Assembly (NCBI RefSeq): GCF_003289645.1
Contig: NZ_QLYX01000016.1
Span: 62,001-126,000, forward strand
Source of the DNA: Actinomadura craniellae
GTDB taxonomy: Bacteria > Actinomycetota > Actinomycetes > Streptosporangiales > Streptosporangiaceae
Direction: 5' to 3'
DNA length: 64,000 nt
Shown: piece by piece, positions 43,511-52,700 of the stretch
Layout: every line of letters starts with the position of its first letter
Position numbering within the stretch: the stretch's first letter is position 1
Made by a program: the position numbers and the translations under genes
Notes under the pieces: model-generated
The model's database searches: none
The model's input: only the letters and a program-made list of their open reading frames with translations
Told to the model about the DNA's origin: nothing

Positions 43511-44334
43511 TCCGGATCGCGGCCGCCGCCGCGCACTTCGGCCGCGACCTGGACTTCGACCTGCGGCGGATCGCCAAGCTGATCTCCGACGCCCGGCAGG
43601 CGGGGGTGGCCCTGCTGGTCCTGCCGGACGCGGCGCTGGGCGGCTACCTCGCCGACCTGCGCCGGCCCGACCCGGAGGCGCTGCCCCCGGCGCTGCCCGC
43701 CGACGACCCGCTGCTGCTGCGGGTGGCGGCGCTGGCCGGGGAGATGGTGGTCTGCCTCGGCTACTGCGAGGCGGCGGGCGCCGACCGCTACAACGCCGCC
43801 GTCTGCGTCAGCGGCGACGGCGTGCTCGGCCGGCACCGCAAGGTGCACCTGCCCGCCGGGGAGGCCGTCGCCTACGCCGCGGGCGACCGGTTCGCGGCGT
43901 TCGACACCCCGGTCGGCCGGCTCGGCATGATGATCGACTACGACAAGACCTTCCCCGAGTCGGCCCGGGCCCTCGCCCTGGACGGCGCCGAGATCCTGGC
44001 CTGCCTGTCGGCGTGGCCGACCAGTGTCACCAACCGGGCGCCCCGGATGGCGCAGGACCGGCAGGCGCGGCTGTTCGACCTGTACGACCGGGCGCGGGCC
44101 GCCGAGAACCAGGTGGTGCTGGCCTCGGCGAACCAGACCGGCACCCTGGGCGGGATGCGCTTCCTCGGCCAGGCCAAGGTCGTCGGCCCCGGCGGGGACG
44201 TCCTGGCCCGGACCTGGGCCAAGGCCGGGCTGGCGGTGGCGGAGATCGACGTCGGCGCGGAGGTCGCCCGCGCCCGCCGGGTGCTCGGGCACCTGCGCGA
44301 GCGCCGCCCCGACGCCTACGGGACGGCCCGGTGA
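43507..44334 (+). CDS. Second nitrilase-like protein, triad broken (C to D, E to D)
   Basis: The 275 residues align end to end with the preceding nitrilase. The catalytic Cys is replaced by Asp: D144 (LGMMIDYDKTFPESAR, codon GAC at 43936-43938). The general base Glu is Asp: D41 (LVLPDAALGGYL). The Lys is kept (K112, GRHRKVHLPAGE). Without the Cys nucleophile, nitrile or amide hydrolysis by the normal mechanism is impossible. The frame is open, the ATGA coupling is intact and the core is strongly conserved, so selection has kept it, perhaps as a partner subunit or a binding protein. Confidence 0.93.
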   Translation: MIRIAAAAAHFGRDLDFDLRRIAKLISDARQAGVALLVLPDAALGGYLADLRRPDPEALPPALPADDPLLLRVAALAGEMVVCLGYCEAAGADRYNAAVCVSGDGVLGRHRKVHLPAGEAVAYAAGDRFAAFDTPVGRLGMMIDYDKTFPESARALALDGAEILACLSAWPTSVTNRAPRMAQDRQARLFDLYDRARAAENQVVLASANQTGTLGGMRFLGQAKVVGPGGDVLARTWAKAGLAVAEIDVGAEVARARRVLGHLRERRPDAYGTAR

Positions 44335-44341
44335 GGCCCTG

Positions 44342-45394
44342 GTGAGGATCGCCCTGCTGAGCTACTCCACCCGGCCGCGCGGCGGGGTGGTGCACACCCT
44401 CGCCCTGGCCGAGGCGCTGGCCGGGCTGGGGCAGGACGTCACGGTGTGGACTTTGGGCCGGGGCGGCGACACCGGGTTCTTCCGGCCGGTGGACCCGGCC
44501 GTCCGGCTGCGCGTCGTCCCGTTCCCGGACCGGCCCGGCGAGGACGTGGGCGGCCGGGTGCTGCGCTCGATCGCGGCGCTGCGCGCCGCGTTCGACCCGG
44601 GCGGGTACGACGTGGTGCACGCCCAGGACTGCATCAGCGCCAACGCGGTGGACCGGTGCGTGCGGACCGTGCACCACCTCGACGCGTTCACCACCCCGGA
44701 GCTCGCCGCCTGCCACGAGCGGGCCGTCGTCACCCCGTTCGCCCATATCTGCGTGTCCGCCGCCGTCGCGGCGGAGCTGGCCGCGGGCTGGGGGATCACC
44801 GCGACGGTGATCCCCAACGGGGTGGACGCCGAACGGTTCGCCGGAGCGCCGAAGAGCACCCGGTACGGGCGGTACGTGCTGACGGTGGGCGGCATCGAGC
44901 CGCGCAAGGGCTCGCTGGACCTGCTGGAGGCGTACGCGCTGCTGCGGGCCGGGCTGCCCGGGGTCCGGCTGGTGATCGCCGGCGGCGAAACCCTGTTCGA
45001 CTACCGCGACTACCGCGCCCGGTGGGAGCGCCGGGCCGCCGAGCTGGACGCCGATCCGCTGGTGCTGGGCCCGGTCGGACACGACGAACTGCCCGCCCTG
45101 GTCGCCGGGGCGGCGGCGTTCGCCTTCCCGTCCGTCAAGGAGGGGTTCGGGATGGCCGCGCTGGAGGCGCTGGCCGCCGGGACCCCGCTGGTCGTCCGCG
45201 ACCTGCCGGTCTTCCGCGAGGTCTTCGGTCCGGCCGCCCGGTACGGCGGCGACGCGCCCGCGCTGGCCGCGCGGCTGCGCGAGGCGCTGACGGTGCCCGA
45301 TCCGGCCCGCCGGGCGGCGGGCCGGGCGCTCGCCGCCCGGCACACCTGGACCGCGGCGGCGCGGGCGCATCTCGACTTCTACCGCGCGCTGTGA
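44342..45394 (+). CDS. MSMEG_0565-type GT4 glycosyltransferase
   Basis: The 350 residues form a GT-B enzyme of family 4. The N-terminal domain has STRPRGGVVHTLALAEALA. The nucleotide-sugar-binding domain has VLTVGGIEPRKGSLDLLEAY, VLGPVGHDELPALVAGAAAF and the E-x7-E motif in SVKEGFGMAALEALAAGTPL. It starts at GTG 44342, 7 bp after the second nitrilase, and ends the cluster. Its presence suggests that the final product or a precursor is glycosylated. Confidence 0.92.
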   Translation: MRIALLSYSTRPRGGVVHTLALAEALAGLGQDVTVWTLGRGGDTGFFRPVDPAVRLRVVPFPDRPGEDVGGRVLRSIAALRAAFDPGGYDVVHAQDCISANAVDRCVRTVHHLDAFTTPELAACHERAVVTPFAHICVSAAVAAELAAGWGITATVIPNGVDAERFAGAPKSTRYGRYVLTVGGIEPRKGSLDLLEAYALLRAGLPGVRLVIAGGETLFDYRDYRARWERRAAELDADPLVLGPVGHDELPALVAGAAAFAFPSVKEGFGMAALEALAAGTPLVVRDLPVFREVFGPAARYGGDAPALAARLREALTVPDPARRAAGRALAARHTWTAAARAHLDFYRAL

Positions 45395-45576
45395 ACTGCG
45401 GGCGTGACAGCGGGGGGTGCGGGGCACGAGACTTGGCCGCGGTGTGCGGACCCCGGCGGTGCCGGTAGATTTCCGGGACGGTCTGCCTTGCCCCGATTTC
45501 ACGGCGAGCTTAGGTCGAGGGTGCAAGGCTGTGCAGGGCCCCCGTCGTGTCGTCGAGCCGGAAACAAGTGAGGAAC

Positions 45577-46707
45577 ATGTCTGAGGATGACAAGCCCCGC
45601 GGCAAACCGGTGGTGAAGGCGAAGCTGCCGGCCGCGAAGAACATCGGACGCTCGGAGTTCACCCCCCACGGGATCAACTCCAAGCGCGGTGGCGGCTACC
45701 GGCCCTCCGGCATGACCGCCGCCCAGGCCAAGAAGCGGCGCCGCCTCACGGCCGCCGGGGTGCTCGTTGTGATCCTCGCCGTGGCGGCGGGCACCACGTA
45801 CATGGTGACCCGGCCCGCCCCGGTGATCGAGGCGAGCGGGGCGTTCGGCAAGGAGCCCAAGGTCGAGATCCCCAAGAAGGCCCTGCCCACCGGGTTCAAG
45901 GTGTCCGCGCCCGTCGTGGGCAAGGGGCACAAGCTCGCCAACGGCGACTCGGCCTACGTGAAGTTCATCTTCTTCAAGTGGGGCAAGGACGGCGCGGACA
46001 AGCGTGGCGACAAGAGCGTCCACGAGAAGCTGGGCTCCACCTACGAGCAGGGCGGCGAGGCCACCAACATGGTGGTGGGCAAGAGCGGCGTGAAGGGCAT
46101 CGACAAGGCCCTGCTCGGGAAGACCGCGGGCAGCCGGCTGATCATGGAGCTGCCGCCCGCCGACGCCTTCGGTAAGGAGGGCAACCCGCAGCTCAACGTG
46201 GCCCCCACCGACACGCTGGTGTTCGTGATGGACGTGGTGGGTGCCGTCCCGAAGGGCGCGGCGGTGTCCGGCACCGAGAAGAAGCTGTCCGACCCGGACC
46301 TGCCCGAGGTCACCAAGCCGAAGAAGGCCGGTGAGGCGCCCAAGGTGACCGTGCCCGACGCCGATCCGCCCGGCAAGCTGGAGTCCCGGGTCCTGATCGA
46401 GGGCACCGGCCCGGTGGTCGCCAAGGGCCAGACGCTGGTCGCCCACTACGAGGGGCGCATCTGGAAGGGCGGCAAGGTCTTCGACTCCAGCTGGCAGCGC
46501 GGCGAGTTCGCGACCTTCCCGATCGGCGTCGGCAAGGTGGTGAAGGGCTGGGACAACGGCCTGGTCGGCAAGAAGGTCGGCAGCCGGGTGCTGCTCGTCA
46601 TCCCGCCCGGGGACGGGTACGGCAAGGAAGGCAACCCGCAGGCCGGGATCAAGGGCACCGACACCCTGGTGTTCGTGGTCGACATCCTGGGGGCGATGCC
46701 CGCCTGA
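45577..46707 (+). CDS. Membrane-anchored FKBP-type peptidyl-prolyl isomerase, two domains
   Basis: A 376-residue protein with a cytoplasmic basic start, one membrane helix (about 60-82: LTAAGVLVVILAVAAGTTYM) and two FKBP domains outside. The second (about 278-376) is canonical: YEGRIWKGGKVFDSSW, GKVVKGWDNGLVGKKVG and IPPGDGYGKEGNP. The first (about 105-225) lacks the F-D pair and has Ile in place of the core Trp (VKGIDKALLGK), so it is probably a binding module. A GAGGA ribosome binding site precedes the ATG. It may assist folding of secreted proteins. Confidence 0.92.
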   Translation: MSEDDKPRGKPVVKAKLPAAKNIGRSEFTPHGINSKRGGGYRPSGMTAAQAKKRRRLTAAGVLVVILAVAAGTTYMVTRPAPVIEASGAFGKEPKVEIPKKALPTGFKVSAPVVGKGHKLANGDSAYVKFIFFKWGKDGADKRGDKSVHEKLGSTYEQGGEATNMVVGKSGVKGIDKALLGKTAGSRLIMELPPADAFGKEGNPQLNVAPTDTLVFVMDVVGAVPKGAAVSGTEKKLSDPDLPEVTKPKKAGEAPKVTVPDADPPGKLESRVLIEGTGPVVAKGQTLVAHYEGRIWKGGKVFDSSWQRGEFATFPIGVGKVVKGWDNGLVGKKVGSRVLLVIPPGDGYGKEGNPQAGIKGTDTLVFVVDILGAMPA

Positions 46708-46770
46708 GCCAGGGAGGGGCGGGCGGTTCGCGGAGGTGAAGGCGAGCCGAACCCGCCTGATACGGCCTTA

Positions 46771-46808
46771 CCGACGGCGGGGCACCGGGTCCGGTGCCCC
46801 GCCGTCGG
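46771..46808 (+). terminator. Strong GC hairpin after the FKBP gene
   Basis: Perfect 18-bp arms (CCGACGGCGGGGCACCGG and its complement) with a 2-nt loop, 63 bp downstream of the stop. No gene lies between it and the penicillin-binding protein promoter. Confidence 0.8.
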
Positions 46809-46927
46809 CGTTCCATGATTCCTTCGATTACCAGGGGGTAACCGTCAACCGAGACGTATCCGTGGCCGTCCTCTAGAGGGTGAACCGCCTCGGGTAGGGT
46901 CTGTAACGAACACATCACGGGGGGCGT

Positions 46928-49063
46928 GTGAGCAGCAGCGACATCGGTTCCGAGGATCATGAGCCGGAACCGGATTCCGAGAGGGAGAGACCTCCCGCCG
47001 TGGGGTCACGGCGGGTCAGGCTCGCCCGCCGGTTCGGGCTCGGCTTACTCGCCTTCCTCGGCCTCGTCGTCGCGATCTTCGCCGTCGCCTACCTGTTCAC
47101 GCCCATCCCCTCGCCGCAGGCCAAGGCGAAGGCGCAGGGGCCGGTCTTCTACTACGCCGACGGCAAGACGCCCATCGCCAAGACCGGGGTGAACCGCGAC
47201 GCCGTGCCGCTCGCCGAGGTGCCCCGGCACATCCGCGACGCGGTGATCGCCACCGAGAACCGCACCTTCTACGAGGACCCCGGCGTGTCGGTGCGGGGCA
47301 CGGCCCGCGCCTTCTGGTCGACCGTCTCCGGCGAGCAGGTGCAGGGCGGCTCGACCATCACCCAGCAGATGGTCCGCAACTACTACAGCGGCCTCAGCCA
47401 GGAGCGCTCCCTCACCCGCAAGGTGAAGGAGGTCATGGTCTCGCTGAAGGTCGGCCGGGAGAAGTCCAAGGACTGGATCCTGGAGCAGTACCTCAACACC
47501 ATCTACTTCGGCCGCGACTCCTACGGCATCCAGGCCGCCGCCAAGGCCTACTACCGCAAGGACGTCGGCGACCTGACCCCCGCGCAGGGCGCGTTCCTCG
47601 CCGCGGCCATCCAGCGGCCCACCGAGTTCGCCGACGCCGCCGGCGAGCGGCGGCCCTACGCCGAGCAGCGGTGGCGGACCGTGGTCACCGGGATGGTGCA
47701 GGCGGGCGTGCTCACCGAGGCCGACGCCGCGGCGATGAAGTTCCCCGTCCCGGTGCGCCAGTCCAACCACGACATCCTCAGGGGCCAGGTCGGCTACATG
47801 GTCAACATCGCCCGCAAGGAGCTGATCGAGCGCCGCGGCTTCAGCGAGGACGAGATCAACCGGGCCGGGCTGAAGATCGTCACCACCTTCGACAAGCGGC
47901 TGATGGACGCGGCCGGCGACGCCGTGAAGTCCATCCTGCCGGACAAGACCGACAAGAACGTGCTCACCGGGCTGGTCTCGGTCGACCCGGGCACCGGCCA
48001 GGTGGTGGCCATGTACGGCGGGCGCGACTACCTCGACCGGCAGCTCAGCAGTTCCTTCGGGTCGCGGGCGCAGGCCGCCTCGGGCTTCAAGCCGTTCGTG
48101 CTGGCCGCGGCCCTGGACGCCGGATACGGGCTCAGCACCGTCGTCAACGGCGGCTCGCCGCAGTACTTCAACGGCGCCCGCATCCAGAACGACAGCGGCA
48201 CCAGCTACGGGATGCTGAACCTGGTCGGCGCCACCCAGAACTCGGTCAACACCGCGTACGTCAACCTCGGCCTCAAGGTCGGCCTCGACAAGGTCACCGA
48301 CATGGCCGAGAGCCTGGGCATCCCGCGCAAGCAGCTCACCGCCAACGGCGGCGACACCGCGCCCACCCTGTCGCTCGGTGTCACCGCGGTCAGCCCGGCC
48401 CAGCAGGCGGGCGCGTACGCCGCGTTCGCCGCCGAGGGCGCGTTCCGCCGGCCGTACGTGGTGAAACGGGTCGAGCGGCCTGACGGGAACGTCCAGAAGT
48501 TCAGCGAGAAGCGGGTGCGGGTCTTCGACTCCCGGGTGGCCCGGGACGCCACCTACGCCATGGCGCAGGTCGTCCAGGGCGGCACGGGCACCGCCGCGAA
48601 CCTGCCGGACGGGCGGCCCGTCGCGGGCAAGACCGGCACCGGCGTCCAGGGGCGGGCGATCTGGTTCAACGGCTACATTCCGCAGCTCGCCACCTCGGTG
48701 GGCATCTTCCGGGTCGACAACAAGCCGCTGGAGATCCCCGGTTACTCCATCTATGGCGGGGTGCTGCCGGCGCAGATCTGGCGGTCGTACATGGGCGAGG
48801 CCGTGGCCATCAAGGACATTCCGGTCAAGGAGTTCGGCTCGCCGTCCGTTTACCTGGGCGGCCCGCCGCAGTCGCCGAGCAGTTCACCCTCCGAACGGCC
48901 CGGGCCGCCCACCGAAGGCCCGGAGTCGCCGGTGGAGCCGCCCGAGCCGTCCCCGCCGCCGGAGTTCCCCACCGAGCGGCCCTCCCTGCCGACCCGGCCG
49001 CCGTTCCCCGACGACCCGTACGACCCCGGCGAGCCCGCGGAGGACTGGCCGTACGCCCCCTAG
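46928..49063 (+). CDS. Bifunctional penicillin-binding protein (GT51 plus transpeptidase)
   Basis: The 711-residue class A PBP has one membrane helix (about 35-58). The glycosyltransferase domain shows VIATENRTFYEDPGVSVRGT, GGSTITQQMVRNYY and LEQYLNTIYFGRDSYGIQAA. The transpeptidase domain has SGFK with nucleophile S385, SVN at 439-441 and KTG at 568-570. The C-terminal 75 residues are Pro/Glu-rich. It polymerises and crosslinks peptidoglycan at the outer face. GTG 46928 follows GGGGGGC. Confidence 0.95.
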   Translation: MSSSDIGSEDHEPEPDSERERPPAVGSRRVRLARRFGLGLLAFLGLVVAIFAVAYLFTPIPSPQAKAKAQGPVFYYADGKTPIAKTGVNRDAVPLAEVPRHIRDAVIATENRTFYEDPGVSVRGTARAFWSTVSGEQVQGGSTITQQMVRNYYSGLSQERSLTRKVKEVMVSLKVGREKSKDWILEQYLNTIYFGRDSYGIQAAAKAYYRKDVGDLTPAQGAFLAAAIQRPTEFADAAGERRPYAEQRWRTVVTGMVQAGVLTEADAAAMKFPVPVRQSNHDILRGQVGYMVNIARKELIERRGFSEDEINRAGLKIVTTFDKRLMDAAGDAVKSILPDKTDKNVLTGLVSVDPGTGQVVAMYGGRDYLDRQLSSSFGSRAQAASGFKPFVLAAALDAGYGLSTVVNGGSPQYFNGARIQNDSGTSYGMLNLVGATQNSVNTAYVNLGLKVGLDKVTDMAESLGIPRKQLTANGGDTAPTLSLGVTAVSPAQQAGAYAAFAAEGAFRRPYVVKRVERPDGNVQKFSEKRVRVFDSRVARDATYAMAQVVQGGTGTAANLPDGRPVAGKTGTGVQGRAIWFNGYIPQLATSVGIFRVDNKPLEIPGYSIYGGVLPAQIWRSYMGEAVAIKDIPVKEFGSPSVYLGGPPQSPSSSPSERPGPPTEGPESPVEPPEPSPPPEFPTERPSLPTRPPFPDDPYDPGEPAEDWPYAP

Positions 49064-49082
49064 CCGTGCCCGGCCGGGGCGC

Positions 49083-49454
49083 TCAGGCGCAGGCGGCGCC
49101 GACGCGCGCCGGGGTGGCGGTGACGAGCCGCTGCAACGGAGCCGCGTCGCCGGTGGCCAGGGCGCTCCCGGCGGTGCGGGCGTCCGCCGACTCGTCCTGG
49201 AGGGCCTTCTTCAGCTTGGCGTCCTCGGCCTGGCCGGCGAGCGCGTCCATCCGGGCGGCGAAGGCGTCGGCCGACTGCTTCCACCGGGCCTTGTCCGTCG
49301 GGGGGGCACTGCGTACGGAGCTCGCGAACCGGTCGAACGCCACGGTCGCCTGCTGGCAGATGGTGTCCTTGTTACCGCCGCCGATCAGCCCGCAGCCGGT
49401 GAGGAGCAGCGTCGCACAGGTTCCGGCAAGGACAATCCCCGTGACATTTCCCAT
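49083..49454 (-). CDS. Small lipoprotein of unknown function
   Basis: The 123 residues start with a lipoprotein signal (MGNVTGIVLAGTCATLLLTG then CGLIGGG, lipobox LLTGC). The mature part is helical, with ICQQATVAFDRFASSVRSAP and MDALAGQAEDAKLKKALQDE. A perfect GGGAGG precedes the ATG at 8 bp. It is convergent with the PBP gene, 19 bp apart. No family is recognised. Confidence 0.8.
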   Translation of the reverse strand: MGNVTGIVLAGTCATLLLTGCGLIGGGNKDTICQQATVAFDRFASSVRSAPPTDKARWKQSADAFAARMDALAGQAEDAKLKKALQDESADARTAGSALATGDAAPLQRLVTATPARVGAACA

Positions 49455-49791
49455 TAAATCCTCCCGGATGAACCCCGTAAGCACCTCATATGATCGCGCA
49501 CCGGACAGCATTGGTTCACCGCAACGGCAATCACGTTGGACGGGTGGAACGCGCGGCGCGGGGCGCCTACGCTGTCCGGAGGCCGGCCCGGGAACGCGGC
49601 GGACCGGCGATCGCACGACCCGCACAGGCATGGCGATCGGGTCCGATCGCACCGGCCCGCGCGGGCGCCCGGGGGACGATCATCCATCACCGGCCTGACA
49701 GTTTTATGACGGTTCGCCCGTGTAGCGTAGTCGGGTCCGCAACCGCCTCAGGGGAACCTACGAGGCGAGCTGAGCACAAGGGGTGGCGAAC
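49455..49791. other. Intergenic promoter region between lipoprotein and SseB genes
   Basis: No gene is supported. On the plus strand TTTTATGACGGTTCGCCCGT followed by GTAGCGTAGT (about 49703-49731) resembles a promoter with a TAGCGT -10 element. AT-rich sequence at 49485-49515 may carry the lipoprotein promoter on the minus strand. Confidence 0.4.
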
Positions 49792-52700
49792 GTGGCCGAC
49801 GCGTGGCAGCCCGCGAGCGATCTCGAACGCCGGATGCTCGACGCGCTGCAGTCCGGGGACCAGGAGGCCTACTTCCGGCTCCTCTCGCAGAGCGAGCTGA
49901 TCCTGCCCGTCGCCGCGGACGCCGTCGCGGGCGTGCTGTCCGGCCGCATCCCCCTGACCTGGCCCACCCGGGAAGAAGGCGGGCGCACCCACGTGCTGGC
50001 CTTCACCTCGCCCGAGGCCATGCGCCTGTCCCTCGGCCCGGCGCAGGAGCACTTCGTCACGCTGCGGTTCACCGAACTCGCGACCGGCTGGCCGGAGCTT
50101 CGCTGGTGGCTGGCGATCGACATGGAACTGCTCCTGCAGGGCCTGCTGCCCGGCTGGTTCGTCCAGCAGATCGCCGCCGGCGACACCCAGCCGCCCCAGG
50201 CCGGCCGGGCAGGTATGCCGGGAGCCGCCCCGGGCGGCGCGCTGATCGGGGAACCCGCCCCCCGCGGACGCCGAGCCCGCCGCGCCCGCCCGCCGGAGCC
50301 CGCGCCGCCGCCCACCGCACCCGGCCCGGCCCCCGGGCGGGATGCGGCCGCCGAACCGGCTCCCGGACCGGGTCTGCCCGGAAGCGGCGATCCGCTCGCC
50401 CCCACGACGCCCGGCGTCCCGCCGGCCGAGGGCCCGCGGCCCACCGCCCCGGCGGCCCCGCTCGTCCCCTCCGCCTCCCTGCACGACCGGGCCCCCCTGC
50501 CCGTGCCCGGGGAGGCCCAGGCGGCCCTCCGCACCACCCGCCCCGCCGAGGCGCCCATGGCCGGCCCGGCACCCGCGGACGTCCCGCCGGTGGCCGGCCC
50601 CGGCATACCGGACGGGCCGCGCCGGACGGCACCGGAGGCACACCCCCGCACGGACGGGTCCGCCGCGCTCCCGGGCCCCCTGCCGGACGCGCCGCACCCC
50701 CCGGCTCCGCCGGTGGAATCCACGGCGGCCGGGCATGCCGGAGAGAGGGCGATCCCCGCCCCCCGTCCCGGCGGCTCCCCGCAGCCCGGCCGGCACGACC
50801 GGCCCTCGCCCGGCGCCCCCGCCCGGGCGGACGGCCCCGCGGCGCAGGGCGGCTCACGCCCCGCCGGATCGGAGGCCGTCGCCACGGCGGCCGTCCCCGG
50901 CCTGACCGGCACCCGCGACCTGGCGGCCCCCACACCCCGGCCGCCCCTGCCCGAGCCCCCGACGCCCCGCGCCGAGCCCGGCGCCCCCGGCGACCGGAAC
51001 GCAACCGCTCCCGGCCTCCCCGCCGCCCCCGCAACGACCCTCGGCGCCACCCCGCCCCCCGGCCCCACCGCGCCCTCTGACACCGCCGCGCCTCCCGGCC
51101 CCGCCGCGCCTTCCGGCCCTACCACCCCTTCCGGTGCGACCGCGCCCTCCGGCGTCGGCGCGCCTTCCGGTGGCGCCACGCCCTCTGGGGGCACCGCGCC
51201 TTCCGGCGTCGGCGCCACGCCGCCCGGCGGCACCGTCGCTCCCGGCGCCACGCCGCTCGACGGCCCCGTCCGGCCCGGCGACGGTTCGACGGTCCCCTCT
51301 CCGGCGCCGGGCACGCCGGCCGCCGCCGGTGGTCTCGTGCCGCCCGTGGGCGGGCCCGAGACGTCCACCGGCGGCACGCCCGTTCCTGATCTCCCTGTGC
51401 GGCCCGGCGGGACCGGTGCGCGGTCCTCCGGCGGCCATGCGCTTCCCGGCGGCGGAACGGAGCAGCCCGCCGCCGGCGCATCGGCCGGTCCGCACCTGCC
51501 GGGCGGGTCCGGCGCGGTGCCGGCCGAACCCGCGGTGCCCGGTGCTCCGCCCCTTCGTGACTCCGACACCGCCGGCCGGACTCCGGCCGGTGGGCCGGCG
51601 GCCGCCCCGCACCGTTCCCCGGCACCCGGCTCCCCGGAGCCGGGCACGGCCGCCCCGGCAGGACCCGAGCACACGGCTCCAGCCCCGGGCGGCGCGGGAG
51701 CCGCCGTCCCGGTTCCGCCCGCCCCCGGCGCCCCGAGCGGCCCCGCCGCCCCGCCGCACGGCCCGGCCACCCCGGGCCGGCCGGGCTCCCCCGCAGCCGA
51801 CTCCGGGCTCCCGCTGCCGGACGTCCCACCGCACGGCCCCGCCGCCCAGGACCGGCCGGACCTCCCGCCGCCTCCCGGCCCCGCACCCCAGGGGGCCGCC
51901 GGCGCCCTCGCACCGCCGGCCGGGAGCGACGCACCGTCCCGCCCTGGCGGTGCGGCTCCGGCCGGGCCCTCGCCCGCGACACCGGCCCGTCCCGGTGATC
52001 CGGCTCCGGCCGGGCGGGGCGCGCCGGGCAGCACCGGCCCTGCCGGCGAGGGGGCGGCCGCCGAGCTGAACGGGCTCCTCCCGCCGGGCGTCGCCGCGCC
52101 CACGAGCCCGAACGGGCTGGCCGCCGCGCCCGGTCCCCGCCCGACCGGCCGGGGTCCCGTGCCGGAGCCCGATCGCGCCGCCGGGGAGCAGGGTGGCGGG
52201 GAAGAGCCGGCCGGCACGGCCGGCGAGGTGGAGCGCAGGCTCGCCGAGGCCGCCGTGCTGGACGACCTCGAAACGGCCTTCGGCCTGCTCGCCGACATCG
52301 AGGTGCTGATCCCGATCCCGCCGGAGACGGACTACGCGGTGCGGCCCGGCCGGCCGAACTTCCCGTGGATGACGGCGGAGATGGACGACGTCGTCGTGCT
52401 CCCGCTGTTCACCTCGCCGGAGCGGCTGCGCGAGGCGATCGGTTCCAACGACTTCCTGGCGTTCCCGCTCTCCACCGTGGTGCGGTACTGGCCCGACCCG
52501 CGGTGGACCCCGGTGATCAACCCCGGTGCGGAAAGCGAGCTGAGCCTGCCCGGCGATGAGCTGTCCCAGCTGGCGGCCTGGGCCGAGCAGCGGGTGGCCG
52601 ACCAGTTGGCCGAGCGCTTCGAGCCGCAGAACGAGATCGAGCAGCGGCTGCTGGACGCCTCCGCCCGGCACGACACCGTGGCCTTCTTCGACGTCCTGCG

